From assembly GCA_016840385.1 (NCBI GenBank), contig JAEOSL010000001.1, positions 91,995 to 155,994 on the forward strand: a DNA stretch of 64,000 nt. Reading direction: 5' to 3'. The position numbers and the translations under genes were made by a program. The notes under the pieces were generated by a model, which had not been told where the DNA came from, ran no database searches, and saw nothing but the letters and a program-made list of their open reading frames with translations. The stretch is from Candidatus Thorarchaeota archaeon. GTDB lineage: Archaea > Asgardarchaeota > Thorarchaeia > Thorarchaeales > Thorarchaeaceae. Below are positions 26,947 through 36,877 of the stretch, in pieces. Each line of letters opens with the position of its first letter. Position 1 is the stretch's first letter.

Positions 26947-27660
26947 ACAAGAGATAGGGGTCAGCATCTGTAACCCTTCACACTAACTCCCAGCATCACA
27001 GCTTCGGAAATGCATCCGGCTCCACTGAGCTGTCTCGCGTCGGGACTAATGATACTGACCAACCTGACAATGTACGATACCGGGGTGACCCTCAGTTCAT
27101 CTGTGGGATAATCATCCCCATCATAAGAGTCCGTTATGGTTCGCCTTTTGGTATTTGTCAGGCATATGTCCAAGATGTAACCCACCCAATGCGCAACACT
27201 TCATAGGACGAGCCTCAGCGTGCCCTCGTGAGTGGGATAAGATACTCCCGGACATAGTAATCAAGGATTGAATTGTTATTAGCGTTCCCACATGGCGCGA
27301 ATTATCCTAATTTCATCAAATGAGTGTATATACCCTCGGTCAAGTTTTATGGTATAGCGACAGCTTCAAATACACTCGGGAAAGAGCCGAGCTTGTACAG
27401 CACCACTGAAACATATTCGGTCGTGCTTTGCAAATTATCATATCACATGCGCCATGGGTTCCCTTGACTCACAGTATTCGAGTCGGAAAGCGAACTCGCG
27501 CAAGTCTTAGGACTATTACCATTCACAGGATCATCACATCACGGTTATCATATCACATGTTCCAGACTCGGAATAGAATGAAAGGCGAGGTAGACTGATT
27601 CAAACAGTCATGAGGCATAGGCCCTAAGCCTAGTAAGACGCAGGTTAGTTTCCACTCGGT
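26947..27660. ncRNA. Gene-free, structured-looking region, possible ncRNA
   Basis: About 710 nt without a convincing gene, and less AT-rich than nearby gaps. Several clean hairpins are visible: CTCGG/CCGAG around GAAAGAG (27374-27390), AGCAC/GTGCT (about 27400-27433), CGAGT/ACTCG around 27480, GACTG/CAGTC with a 7-nt loop (about 27593-27609) and TAGGC/GCCTA. CCCTCG near 27349 can pair with CGAGGG near 27667, closing a domain of about 320 nt. A motif GTAACCC occurs twice (26970 and 27177), recalling the CTGTAACC loop of archaeal SRP RNA, but I cannot fit the SRP or RNase P consensus. The class and strand are undecided. Confidence 0.35.
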
Positions 27661-27663
27661 CGA

Positions 27664-29004
27664 ATGACGAGGGCTCGTGGTAGTACAGCACAGGAGACGT
27701 GCATTAAAATAGGAACAGATTTCGACCAAAGTACAGCTAAATACGTAATTAGAGCTAGAATCGAGATAGATGGCGTGGTCGACAAACCAGACGTTGTAGG
27801 AGCAGTTTTTGGACAGACAGAAGGACTGCTTGGAGAAGACCTTGATTTACGAGAACTTCAGCGCACAGGGCGTATAGGAAGAATCCAGATTGCGATTAGA
27901 ACAAAGGGTGGAAATAGTACAGGGGAAGTTGTTATTCCTGTATCATTGAACAAAACTGCCACTGCGATACTTGCAGCAGCATTGGAGACCGTAGATAGAG
28001 TAGGCCCATGTACTGCAAAAGTGATTCTCGAAAAGCTTGAGGACATACGAGGAGCTAAGAGAAGGAAAGTCGTGAGCAGGGCAATAAGCATCCTGAAGGG
28101 TTGGGAAGAAGATATAGCCCCAGGAACCGAAGAGATAACCACCGCTGTCACAAAAGGTCGCAAGGTTACAGTTGCAAAATACGGACCCGATAAACTTCCT
28201 GCTGGACCCGATCTAATGGGAAGCAAGGAAATAATCATTGTCGAGGGCCGTGCCGATGTCATCAATCTCATGAAATGTGGAATAACGAATACCGTCGCTG
28301 TTGAAGGGACTCATATTCCAAAATCAATTGTTGAACTTACTAAGAAAAGAGGAAAGAATATCGTCGCATTCCTTGACGGGGATAGAGGCGGAGATTTAAT
28401 TCTTCGAGAACTAATGCAAGTTGCTAAAGTTCACTACATTGCAAGAGCTCCAAAAGGAAAAGAAGTGGAAGATCTTCCACGACGTGAGGTCATTAAAGCA
28501 CTTCAATCACAGGTTCCTGCAGCTAGAGCCTTAGCATTGGTCAAGTCAAGAAAAACCACATCTGGTAAGAAGCAACGTGCTACAAAGAAGGAAGCTCCAA
28601 CGAGGACTCCTCGACCCCGTCGAGAGAGCAAGAGAGCTGATGACTTCCCATCAAGACGAGATTCATCAGCCCCTACCAGCGCACGTAAACCTACGCGGCG
28701 ACAACCGGTTGCTGTGGATAAGGTTTATGTTTCAAAAATTGGAGATATCAAAGAATCTTTCAAAGCTGTTCTCTTCGATGCTAAGAAGAAAGTTATCGTC
28801 GAGTGCGGAGTAGCGGAACTTGCAAAGAAACTCGAGGAACAGGAAACAGTTCCAGTAGTTGTTTTTGATGGAGTAATAACACAACGGTTAGTGGATATTG
28901 CAATCAAAAAGAAGACTGAGCTTCTCATAGGAGCCGCAGTAGCAGACATTGATGTCAAACAAAACGGTCTCAAGATAGTCACCTTCGATGACGTGGGTCA
29001 ATGA
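27664..29004 (+). CDS. dnaG: Archaeal DnaG primase-like protein
   Basis: A 446-aa protein. The N-terminus TAKYVIRARIEIDGVV and DKPDVVGAVFGQTEG is the archaeal DnaG signature. A TOPRIM domain follows with IIIVEGRADV (Glu) and FLDGDRGGD (Asp pair). A basic, Pro/Arg-rich linker at 290-350 leads to a C-terminal alpha/beta domain. Archaeal DnaG associates with the exosome and has weak primase activity. The start at 27664 overlaps the end of the structured region. Confidence 0.95.
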   Translation: MTRARGSTAQETCIKIGTDFDQSTAKYVIRARIEIDGVVDKPDVVGAVFGQTEGLLGEDLDLRELQRTGRIGRIQIAIRTKGGNSTGEVVIPVSLNKTATAILAAALETVDRVGPCTAKVILEKLEDIRGAKRRKVVSRAISILKGWEEDIAPGTEEITTAVTKGRKVTVAKYGPDKLPAGPDLMGSKEIIIVEGRADVINLMKCGITNTVAVEGTHIPKSIVELTKKRGKNIVAFLDGDRGGDLILRELMQVAKVHYIARAPKGKEVEDLPRREVIKALQSQVPAARALALVKSRKTTSGKKQRATKKEAPTRTPRPRRESKRADDFPSRRDSSAPTSARKPTRRQPVAVDKVYVSKIGDIKESFKAVLFDAKKKVIVECGVAELAKKLEEQETVPVVVFDGVITQRLVDIAIKKKTELLIGAAVADIDVKQNGLKIVTFDDVGQ

Positions 29005-29117
29005 ATAATAATGGATGTGGAGTTCCTATGGAGCTTCGCACATTCTTTTTTTTAATTTTTGTCAAGTAATACTCACAATTATCTCGTTGTGTCAGAGAAA
29101 CATGAGATGGAGCATAT

Positions 29118-30566
29118 GTGAGGCTCTTGATCGTGACATCACTTCTAGATACTCTGGAAACAACTGAACAGGTACATACTCCTAAAGATCCATTCCAGAG
29201 AATAATAGGTCAAGAGCATGCTGTAACTATTGTTCAATCTGCTGTGAAACAACGAAGACATGTTTTACTATGTGGAGTGCCTGGTATTGGAAAATCCATG
29301 CTAGCAAAGGCTGCGTATTCTCTACTAGATCCACCAACTGAAGAGATACAACTCAAGCATAACAAAGCATTGCCTGATAGACCCATTGTTGTTATTTCTC
29401 AAGTCAACAATGAACAACTACCTGAGCTTACAAAATCAGCTCCTGGTGATGTATTCTATTCAACTCCAGATAGACTACCAATAGATATCGCAATCAAAAT
29501 GGGGTACAGGTGTCCAAACTGTAGTAGTATATCAGTGCCCTCAGAACCAACTTGCACTACATGTGGTACCGATAAGCGATGTGATTGGTCAGATAGTGAT
29601 TCGTACCATGGTCTCTTTAGAATGCTGGATGTTGTTAGAGAGCCTGCACTCAGAACTGTTACCGACCTCGAAGATATAGGAAATGAGTCCTATCATACAA
29701 TCTATGAAAGAATGAGCGACTCCGAGATTACAATTACTCGTGAGAAACTTGGTGAAAATTCGGTCGTTAGAGAAGTGCAAAGGAACGATACTGAACGCAT
29801 TCTCGTAGGTAGAGATGTAAGTAGATTCGTCCGAGTGAGTGGGGCAAGCCATGTTGAACTCCTAGGTGACGTAAAGCATGATCCCTATGGAAGTGCAGAA
29901 GCGCTTGGAATGGCAGCATACCAAAGAGTGATTCCTGGAGCAATACATGAGGCACATGAAGGAATTCTCTACATCGATGAGATATCTGCTCTTGGACAAC
30001 ATCAGAGTCATCTACTTACAGCAATGCAGGAACGAATTTACCCCATTTCAGGACATAACCCTCTGAGTTCTGGAGCATCTGTTAGGGTAGATGATGTTCC
30101 TTGTAACTTCATTCTCTTTGCTTCTTGCAACACTGAAAATATTGTAGGAATTCTACCTGCGCTCAGATCTAGGATACGTGGTTATGGTTACGAGATTATG
30201 CTGGCATCCTGTACTGAGAAAAATCAAAAGAATCTCGATGACTTTGTGCGATTCATTGCTCAGACAATCGAGGAAGATGGAAAGGTTCCTCATTTCGCAG
30301 CAAAATCGGTTACAGAGGTTCTCAGAGTTGCTGAGAAAATGGCTCTCCAATTTGATGGGAAAAGAGATGCTCTAACTTTGCGACTTAGAGAATTAGGTGG
30401 GCTAATCAGAATTGCTGGGGATCTAGCAGTACAAGATGGTGAGCATCTGGTGCAACCCAATCATGTTACGAGTGCAGAAGTGCTGAGTAGGGGTATTGAT
30501 ATGGGAAACATCTATCCTGCAACATACACGTCCCCTGAACAAGCGAACAGAGACTATTTCTTCTGA
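29118..30566 (+). CDS. Lon-like AAA ATPase without protease domain, with zinc ribbon
   Basis: A 482-aa protein. Walker A GVPGIGKS lies near residues 56-63 in the setting IGQEHAV, which is typical of archaeal LonB and MoxR/Mg-chelatase ATPases. An inserted zinc ribbon (CPNCSS ... CTTCGT) is near 135-155. Walker B is EGILYIDEISALG and the sensor region is FILFASCN. The C-terminus ends in the AAA lid, with no Ser-Lys protease domain and no clear membrane anchors, unlike LonB. The start is GTG 29118. The pelota gene begins immediately after its stop, so the two are coupled. A remodelling ATPase role is inferred. Confidence 0.85.
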   Translation: MRLLIVTSLLDTLETTEQVHTPKDPFQRIIGQEHAVTIVQSAVKQRRHVLLCGVPGIGKSMLAKAAYSLLDPPTEEIQLKHNKALPDRPIVVISQVNNEQLPELTKSAPGDVFYSTPDRLPIDIAIKMGYRCPNCSSISVPSEPTCTTCGTDKRCDWSDSDSYHGLFRMLDVVREPALRTVTDLEDIGNESYHTIYERMSDSEITITREKLGENSVVREVQRNDTERILVGRDVSRFVRVSGASHVELLGDVKHDPYGSAEALGMAAYQRVIPGAIHEAHEGILYIDEISALGQHQSHLLTAMQERIYPISGHNPLSSGASVRVDDVPCNFILFASCNTENIVGILPALRSRIRGYGYEIMLASCTEKNQKNLDDFVRFIAQTIEEDGKVPHFAAKSVTEVLRVAEKMALQFDGKRDALTLRLRELGGLIRIAGDLAVQDGEHLVQPNHVTSAEVLSRGIDMGNIYPATYTSPEQANRDYFF

Positions 30567-31682
30567 TTGCTGGACCCGTCGGATGGTGACAGATTGAAGA
30601 TATTGAAACGCTATCTCAAAGAAGGTACTATTGTGCTCAAGATTGAAACCTTAGATGATCTTTGGCACCTCTACAACACAGTTGGACCTGAAGATGTAGT
30701 GGTATCTAGGACTACACGTCGTGTTCGTGTAGGGGATGAAGATGGGAGAAAGCAAGATAGTGTCAGAAAACCAATGGTACTCAAACTCAAAGTGGATGAT
30801 GTAGCATTCCATACATTTTCAAATCGTGTTAGAATCAAGGGGAAGATTTTGGAAGGACCAGGTGACCTTGTCAGTATTGGTTCATATCATACCATCAATA
30901 TCGAACCCGGTGACACACTAACCATCATTAAGGAACACTGGCCAAAGTATATTCTTGATCGATTGAAGGAGGCTACCAAAGCTCAACTTAATCCAGTCAG
31001 TCTTATAGTTACAATCGAGGATGGAGATGCAGAACTCTTCCTAGCAGCTGATTTTGGTATCAAAGCAGCCGTACATATACGTGCTAGCATTTCACGAAAA
31101 AGAGGAGATCAAAAGACCCACGATTCTACAATGCGGGACTTTTTTGCCGATGTTGCCCTGGCTATCAGGTCTCAACTCGAGCAAGCTGAGATTGGGCTTA
31201 TTTTAATTGCGGGTCCCGGTTTTGTCAAAGACCATTTTAGAGAGCATTTGAGTAAGGCAGGTATCAAGAACCTACCTCCAGTAGTTGTAGAGAGTACAAA
31301 CTCTATAGGAATCCCAGGAGCAAAAGAGATTCTCTTTCGAGGAGTCATTGGAAAGGCTGCAAGCACACTCAAAGTTGAAACTGAAACCAAATTGATTGAA
31401 GATCTTATTGAACACATATCTAAAGATGATGGGCTGGGCGCTTATGGTGATGCTGAGGTTAAGAAAGCAGTTGAATTTGGAGCTGTTGAAGATCTACTCA
31501 TCACGGATAAGAAATTGAGGGAAGGTACGGAGCAGGTTCGGAGAAAAATGGATAATCTGATTCGGAATACAGAGAAGACTCGAGGGGCATTCCATATTGT
31601 ATCCACAGAGCATCCAACTGGAGAACAACTTCATCGATTAGGTGGTCTTGCTGCGATTCTTCGTTTTCGTATTGGTCAGTAA
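30567..31682 (+). CDS. pelA: mRNA surveillance protein pelota (Dom34)
   Basis: A 371-aa protein of the expected length. The start ERLKEGTIVLKIETLDDLWHLYN region (seen as LKIETLDDLWHLYN) is the pelota N-terminal signature, with VKMKLKVDDVAFH-type central strands and the C-terminal eRF1_3-like domain (GAVEDLLITDK, HPTGEQLHRLGGLAAILRF). Pelota with aEF1A rescues stalled ribosomes. The start is TTG 30567, the first codon after the ATPase stop, so expression is coupled. Confidence 0.96.
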   Translation: MLDPSDGDRLKILKRYLKEGTIVLKIETLDDLWHLYNTVGPEDVVVSRTTRRVRVGDEDGRKQDSVRKPMVLKLKVDDVAFHTFSNRVRIKGKILEGPGDLVSIGSYHTINIEPGDTLTIIKEHWPKYILDRLKEATKAQLNPVSLIVTIEDGDAELFLAADFGIKAAVHIRASISRKRGDQKTHDSTMRDFFADVALAIRSQLEQAEIGLILIAGPGFVKDHFREHLSKAGIKNLPPVVVESTNSIGIPGAKEILFRGVIGKAASTLKVETETKLIEDLIEHISKDDGLGAYGDAEVKKAVEFGAVEDLLITDKKLREGTEQVRRKMDNLIRNTEKTRGAFHIVSTEHPTGEQLHRLGGLAAILRFRIGQ

Positions 31683-32798
31683 TCATACTGGTTCAAACAT
31701 TGTCTGAAGACGATCCCATGTAGGATATTCGTATGCGATACCAATCTCTAAAGGTCCCAAGTCTTCAAGACTAGTTTTTACGGCATCAGAGATGTCATCT
31801 AAAATCCAAGGAGCTATCTCAATTCTCATTCTAAGTGTATCAATGTTTAACATATCCGAAGGAACACCTAATTGTTGATGGAGAATCTGGTAAATTGTCT
31901 GTAACTGCTTCTCAACTAACTGAAACCCATGAACTGCTCTGATGATTCCCAATACGAGTAATGAGTCGTCTTCATCTCGTTCCTCAAATTCACGCATGGT
32001 CTGTTCAAGTCGACGTTCAAGTCTATTTCGCATTTGTATACCATCTTTGAAACTTGCAGAACAGAAATGAACTGAGAGTTTAGAGAGATTCTTTGTTGCC
32101 CACTGAAGGACATCTCTTGCAACCTCTGCGCTTCCTTCAATACTTGCACTTCCTAAATCAGTTAATCGCATTCCTTGGGCTTTTAGATTCTCAAAATTAG
32201 TTTCACTTGCCTCAAGCTCGTTCATGTTAAGAAATGAGAGTCCAAGTTTTTCAGCGCGTATCGCAGTCTGTTTCAATTTTTCAAATTGACCAGGTATTGC
32301 AGGTACTTCTAATCCAACATGTAATCCCACATCTATTGCATGTTCAATTCCAGACCAATCCTTTGTCTGGGGATGGAATCTAATCTCATCCAAACCAGCC
32401 TCTTTCAACTTCTCTAGATCTTCTCGATTGACGGTGGTCTTGCTTGTATAGAGATGAATGTGGAATTTTCTGCCATATTTGGTTTTTAGAAGACGAATGT
32501 AATCTAATGTTCTTTCAACAGTGCATAGAGGGTCTCCACCACTCACTCCCGCTCCCTCACCACGAATAGCATCTGTTTCGTAAATGATATCCTGCTCATT
32601 CGAAACTGGCATTTCATCTGCGAAGACAGCATCTTTACCCGTTTTCTCTTCAGAGAGGGGGCAGTAATAGCATGAGCTATCACATAGACCAGTGACAAAG
32701 AGGACCATCTTTGAACCCTTAGCACATAATTTACACCCCTTCGGAAGATTTCCTACCAAAAGGGATCCTCCCTGAAGTTCGTTGATTTTCCGTGCCAA
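31683..32798 (-). CDS. Radical SAM protein (COG2108-like)
   Basis: A 371-aa protein. The iron-sulfur motif C39-x3-C43-x2-C46 (GLCDSSCYYCPL) is followed by GAGVSGGDPL, which matches the GGE-like SAM-binding strand. An extra CKLC pair sits at 22-25. It resembles the uncharacterised archaeal radical SAM group near COG2108. The substrate is unknown. The stop abuts the end of convergent pelota. It follows the nucleotidyltransferase gene by 3 bp on the same strand, implying an operon with it and the Ncs6-like gene. Confidence 0.88.
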   Translation of the reverse strand: MARKINELQGGSLLVGNLPKGCKLCAKGSKMVLFVTGLCDSSCYYCPLSEEKTGKDAVFADEMPVSNEQDIIYETDAIRGEGAGVSGGDPLCTVERTLDYIRLLKTKYGRKFHIHLYTSKTTVNREDLEKLKEAGLDEIRFHPQTKDWSGIEHAIDVGLHVGLEVPAIPGQFEKLKQTAIRAEKLGLSFLNMNELEASETNFENLKAQGMRLTDLGSASIEGSAEVARDVLQWATKNLSKLSVHFCSASFKDGIQMRNRLERRLEQTMREFEERDEDDSLLVLGIIRAVHGFQLVEKQLQTIYQILHQQLGVPSDMLNIDTLRMRIEIAPWILDDISDAVKTSLEDLGPLEIGIAYEYPTWDRLQTMFEPV

Positions 32799-32801
32799 AG
32801 G

Positions 32802-33512
32802 TTATCGTCTCCTTCCTTCGCGTCGTAATATGGTCCTGCGAAGAGCAGGGTCACTATCATGTAATCTTTTTGTGACCTCCTCAAAACTCTCTGCATCTTT
32901 GAGTTCATGGGTCTGATAGACGCCTGTCCTACCAACAGCTTCACGTCTCGTGAGTACGCGAACTCGTTCCCGTGCTATATCAATAGATACACCAAGTTTC
33001 TTGGCCACATTATATTCATCACCGATGACCCCGGATTCAATATGGCCATTAGTGGTGGGTTCAATCAGAATCAATCTTTTGTCTACACCTGGAACTCTGT
33101 GTTCTGCAAGTACTGCGTTCGAGTCCAGAGCACCACCCCATCTATAGAATTCTTCTTCTCTTGACATGAGTTTGAACATGGGAAAACTCACGACCACATC
33201 ACCTTCTAGATGAATATGACCCTTTAGAACCATTGAGGGCGTTGCTTGTACAAGTTCCCTGTGAAGAGGGGTACCCAGAACCAGTTCCAACCTATAACTA
33301 GAAACTGTATGGGGGATGATAATATCAATATCCGAAGAGTCTGTAACATCACCTCGGGCAGAAGAACCATGAACCAATGGTTTAGATCCAGTTGTTTCTA
33401 TTTGTTGCATAACTTCAAAGGTTCGTTTTCTAAGTCGTTGAAGAGTATTCCACCTTAATTCATCATAGGAGACCTCTCTACTATCATGTAGAACTTCAGG
33501 TCTCTTTGTCAT
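32802..33512 (-). CDS. Predicted nucleotidyltransferase
   Basis: A 236-aa protein with the pol-beta-type signature GSSARGDVTDSSDIDI (residues 49-64; Asp61 and Asp63 bind metal). The C-terminal half carries a helix-turn-helix-like region (AKKLGVSIDIARERVRVLTR). It belongs to an archaeal family of uncharacterised nucleotidyltransferases. It lies 3 bp upstream of the radical SAM gene and 6 bp downstream of the Ncs6-like gene, so these three are almost certainly one operon. Confidence 0.88.
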   Translation of the reverse strand: MTKRPEVLHDSREVSYDELRWNTLQRLRKRTFEVMQQIETTGSKPLVHGSSARGDVTDSSDIDIIIPHTVSSYRLELVLGTPLHRELVQATPSMVLKGHIHLEGDVVVSFPMFKLMSREEEFYRWGGALDSNAVLAEHRVPGVDKRLILIEPTTNGHIESGVIGDEYNVAKKLGVSIDIARERVRVLTRREAVGRTGVYQTHELKDAESFEEVTKRLHDSDPALRRTILRREGRRR

Positions 33513-33518
33513 CTGGTT

Positions 33519-34472
33519 TCAACTCCCAATAGACTCTAACATTTCACATACTTTGCACAATTTAGAGGGAGATGGAGCATTACACTTTTCGCAATGGGTA
33601 AATTCCCATTTGGTAGGATTCTGTCTGAAGACTCTAGTCATAGCCTCTGATGATCGCAAAGTCGCTAATAGAGTGCCAGGTCGTTTATACTCCATATCAT
33701 TCAAGAAAGAGCGTACATCATTGCGATAGGCCTCTTCTGCGTATGGGCACGGTACATCATGATAGGGAAGTTTGAGATGATGTGCATATGCAACAACATC
33801 ACGTTCAGTAATCTCAATTATTGGTTTTATACGAGGTACAAATCCTTCAACAGCCATATCTCTGGGAACATTGGTTCTGGCAATTCGAGCGCTATCACCT
33901 CGTAGAATATTCATGAGTACAGTTTGCATTTCATCATCGAGATTATGACCTGTGGCAATGACGTCAGCTTCCAGATTTTGAGCTGCAGTATTGAGGGCTC
34001 GCCGACGAAAAACTCCACAATATGAACATGCACCAAGTGAATTGCTTGTTCTTCTTTTCACAACCTCATCAAGGCTATAGCCTATCAGATCTTCAAATGA
34101 TAATATTTCAAGATTGAGATCCAGAGAACGAGAAAGTTCTCGAGCCGATTCAAGAGCTTCATTTCGATAACCTTGAATTCCTTCATCGATAGTTATTGGA
34201 ACTATCTCAGAACTGGGATACGCACTCTCAATCTTATGGAGAATATGCAAGAGAACTGCGCTATCCTTTCCTCCAGAAATTGCAACGGCAATTCTATCTT
34301 TATCATTCAGCATCTTGTGCTTGTTGATGGTCTTTCGGACCCTATCAATCGTAGTTTGAACTAGGCAGTCACCACAGAGGTGTTCGGATGTATATCTACG
34401 TAGGTAGAACGCAGGTTTTCCACATTTGGAACATCCGGATTGCATAGACATGACTACTCCGAGTCGTTCCAC
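33519..34472 (-). CDS. ncs6: tRNA 2-thiolation protein, Ncs6/CTU1-like PP-loop ATPase
   Basis: A 317-aa protein. The PP-loop SGGKDS is at 66-71. An N-terminal zinc pair (CSKC, CGDC), a central CSYCGVFRRRAL and a C-terminal CEKC/CKVC pair match the TIGR00269/Ncs6 family, which adenylates and thiolates wobble U34 in tRNA. The probable start is one of the internal methionines (MSMQSGCSKCG); the listed start is the longest. First gene of a three-gene operon. Confidence 0.92.
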   Translation of the reverse strand: MERLGVVMSMQSGCSKCGKPAFYLRRYTSEHLCGDCLVQTTIDRVRKTINKHKMLNDKDRIAVAISGGKDSAVLLHILHKIESAYPSSEIVPITIDEGIQGYRNEALESARELSRSLDLNLEILSFEDLIGYSLDEVVKRRTSNSLGACSYCGVFRRRALNTAAQNLEADVIATGHNLDDEMQTVLMNILRGDSARIARTNVPRDMAVEGFVPRIKPIIEITERDVVAYAHHLKLPYHDVPCPYAEEAYRNDVRSFLNDMEYKRPGTLLATLRSSEAMTRVFRQNPTKWEFTHCEKCNAPSPSKLCKVCEMLESIGS

Positions 34473-34519
34473 TGTGATTTATCAAGTTAAAGATATTCAA
34501 AGGGTTGGCAGTGCTGGAA

Positions 34520-34942
34520 TTATGTCTTGATCTTTCCGATTTTGGTTTCTTTGAGCTTTAAATCATCAACAATTTTAGAACGTCTGAGCTCCAATGCTGC
34601 TTTTGAAGCTCTGAAATTGGCTGCTTGAATTATATCTTCAATTGTTCGATGCCACTCGGCTGGAGATAGTTTAGTGTAAATCTCTCTGAAAGAATCACTC
34701 AATCGTTCAATACGTGCTAAGCATTCAACACGATCTTCAGGGAGTCGTTTCTCATCAAAATACATGAGCGTATGACCTTTCAGTGCTTCCCAGTCAATAT
34801 CATTATTCGACTGAAGGATTATTCGTAATTTTTCCATGGGATCTTTCCAGGAGTCTGGAATGAACATAGTAAGATAATCTGTGAGAGCCTTTCGTGCCTT
34901 CTCTCGAACATCTTGGGTAGGACTTATCTGATGTGATATCAT
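34520..34942 (-). CDS. Small helical protein, function unknown
   Basis: A 140-aa protein, fully soluble and helical, rich in charged residues with no cysteines. No family is recognised. It lies 47 bp upstream of the ncs6-like gene and 60 bp downstream of the site-2 protease gene on the same strand. Codon use is like its neighbours, supporting a real gene. Confidence 0.75.
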   Translation of the reverse strand: MISHQISPTQDVREKARKALTDYLTMFIPDSWKDPMEKLRIILQSNNDIDWEALKGHTLMYFDEKRLPEDRVECLARIERLSDSFREIYTKLSPAEWHRTIEDIIQAANFRASKAALELRRSKIVDDLKLKETKIGKIKT

Positions 34943-35001
34943 CTTGCATCGGGAAATAGTCTAAGTGGTGCCTTTTTAGGTCCCACAAATTCGATTTTTG
35001 G

Positions 35002-36186
35002 TTAGAATAGCCCCTTCCCCATGATTAGACTCAATACAATACTGAGAACAACGATGAGAAATGCTGCAATTCTGAGAGGATACATGATATACTTGATTTT
35101 CTTCTCATCTTTTATGAATAAGCTAAGTCCATTTGATAGGAGCTTGTCACCATCAAGTGCTGGAATTGGTAATAGATTGAACAGGGCCAGTGATATGAGG
35201 ATGATGTAACACCAGAGAACTATCTGCTGTGCATGAAATACAAACATGGAATCAAGGAATAAGTTCCAACCGGACTTAGCTTCCCAATAATCCGCACCAT
35301 AGATCCCAATATACCCCCGCGTTTCATTCACTTCATTTGGAGCCAATATTAAGACAATGGTGGAACCATTCAACAGATGGATCGTTACTTGAGATTCCGC
35401 AAGTGCATCAGCCATAAAGATGCTTACATCATTCCAAGCATCAATATCTGTATCATTTAATCCAATAATCACATCACCAACTGAGAGTGCTGCAGCTCCG
35501 GGGCTTTCCGGACTAGTATCATAAATGAAAGCACCACTTGGGGGATTATATGCAATTGATGCTATTGCACCAAAATTGAGTAAAATTGCTAGGAAGACAA
35601 AGCTCCAAGCTACGTTTGCGTAAGATCCTGCTGCAAGTAGACGCATGCGTGCTCTTGGTGTGGCTTCTTTCTCAAACGCCTCTTCGTCAGGTTCAACAAA
35701 TGCTCCAAACAACACAAAGAATCCGAGTAAGCCCGAACTCTTGATTGGGATGTTGTCCTTGGATGATGCGAATCCATGACCAAACTCGTGAGTAAGGATT
35801 GCTACTGCAAGAGCGATTAACATGTAAACGAGTGGGAGTCCTGTAATTGTCACTCCAGGAATTATCGGTACGACACCACCTGCAGCTGCAGGTTCAATGA
35901 AGAACTTGATGAGATTTTCACCAAACATCCAGAAGGCAAAGATCATACCACCGAATCCAACTACAATTCCGATATTGAAGAAAACCACAGGAAACTTCTT
36001 TCCCATCTTGGTCAAGAAGGCATTGAGTCTCTCAGTCTTCCACATGAAGAAGAAGGGTGTTCCTGCTTCAACTCCTTTCTCTTGAAGCCTTTCGACGCCA
36101 AGATATTGAGCAATGAAATAGATAACTAGCCAAATGATGGCAATAAGTCCTAGCGCGGTCAAAGCATCCATGAATCTATACCCCAT
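35002..36186 (-). CDS. Site-2 protease family membrane metalloprotease (M50)
   Basis: A 394-aa protein with several membrane helices. The zinc motif HEFGH is at 133-137 inside a helix. A PDZ-like domain (PGAAALSVGDVIIGLNDTDI) sits between membrane parts, and the third ligand region is LFNLLPIPALDGDKLL near 345. Such enzymes cut substrates inside the membrane, often in regulated proteolysis; the substrate is unknown. Divergent from the eS6 gene. Confidence 0.92.
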   Translation of the reverse strand: MGYRFMDALTALGLIAIIWLVIYFIAQYLGVERLQEKGVEAGTPFFFMWKTERLNAFLTKMGKKFPVVFFNIGIVVGFGGMIFAFWMFGENLIKFFIEPAAAGGVVPIIPGVTITGLPLVYMLIALAVAILTHEFGHGFASSKDNIPIKSSGLLGFFVLFGAFVEPDEEAFEKEATPRARMRLLAAGSYANVAWSFVFLAILLNFGAIASIAYNPPSGAFIYDTSPESPGAAALSVGDVIIGLNDTDIDAWNDVSIFMADALAESQVTIHLLNGSTIVLILAPNEVNETRGYIGIYGADYWEAKSGWNLFLDSMFVFHAQQIVLWCYIILISLALFNLLPIPALDGDKLLSNGLSLFIKDEKKIKYIMYPLRIAAFLIVVLSIVLSLIMGKGLF

Positions 36187-36359
36187 TGAGAGATATTGAG
36201 GCAGAATTCTAGCGGGTTATAATGATTGTGTAGCAGGTAAAGAGGAAAATCTATCAACTAGAACTCGACCCGACCGCAATCCTCATAAAGTGACTTCTTT
36301 AGCCTTCGCTGGAGTGTTCAGTAGGATACTCACCACATATCTAGGTAGGCGATTATATC

Positions 36360-36743
36360 TTGCCATTCAAACTTGTCATTTCAGACCCCGAAACTGGAAA
36401 AGCCATCCAGTACGAACTAGACGATGTTAAGACCAACGCACTTGTTGGTAAGCAAGTTGGGGAAATTGTTGAAGGAGATGCTTTAGGCCTACCAGGATAC
36501 AAGCTTAAGATTACTGGTGGAAGTGACGCATCTGGTTTTCCAATTCGCCCAGATGTGCACGGTAGCGGAAAGAAACGCATTCTAATCCGTGGACCCCCAG
36601 GATTCAGATCCGACAGAAAAGGTACTGCCAGACGTAAAACTGTCCGTGGAAGAGAACTTGACTCAGCCATATCGCAAGTTAACATGCGAGTGGAAGAGAA
36701 AGGTGGTACACCTCTCGAAGAACTTGTTATGAAGGCTGCATAA
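36360..36743 (+). CDS. rps6e: Ribosomal protein eS6
   Basis: A 127-aa protein of archaeal eS6 length. It has the opening FKLVISDPETGKA, a central GGSDASGFP, and RGPPGFRSDRKG followed by basic RRKTVRGREL. Small-subunit protein. The start is TTG 36360. It lies directly before block 3, whose TnpB gene is convergent 135 bp away. In many archaea eS6 sits next to aIF2-gamma, which here is 11 kb further on, so block 3 and the metalloprotease group separate the usual pair. Confidence 0.96.
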   Translation: MPFKLVISDPETGKAIQYELDDVKTNALVGKQVGEIVEGDALGLPGYKLKITGGSDASGFPIRPDVHGSGKKRILIRGPPGFRSDRKGTARRKTVRGRELDSAISQVNMRVEEKGGTPLEELVMKAA

Positions 36744-36877
36744 TAACCTAAATCCTACACTTTGGTGAGTGAACCTCAACTGTAAGAAATTTCTATGTTC
36801 CACCCTTCCCCTGCCAGTGTCACCACCATCCAGCATTTTCTCGAAAATGCTAAACTTAGCAAGAGCTTTGTCAACGT

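Noticed and set aside
26961..27185. 74-codon minus-strand frame upstream of dnaG
   Set aside because: It lies in the hairpin-rich region, matches nothing I know, and has no start context.
26947..27300. Assignment as SRP RNA from the CTGTAACC motif
   Set aside because: The expected helix 8 sequences (GGAA and AGCA) and pairing of the ends could not be found.
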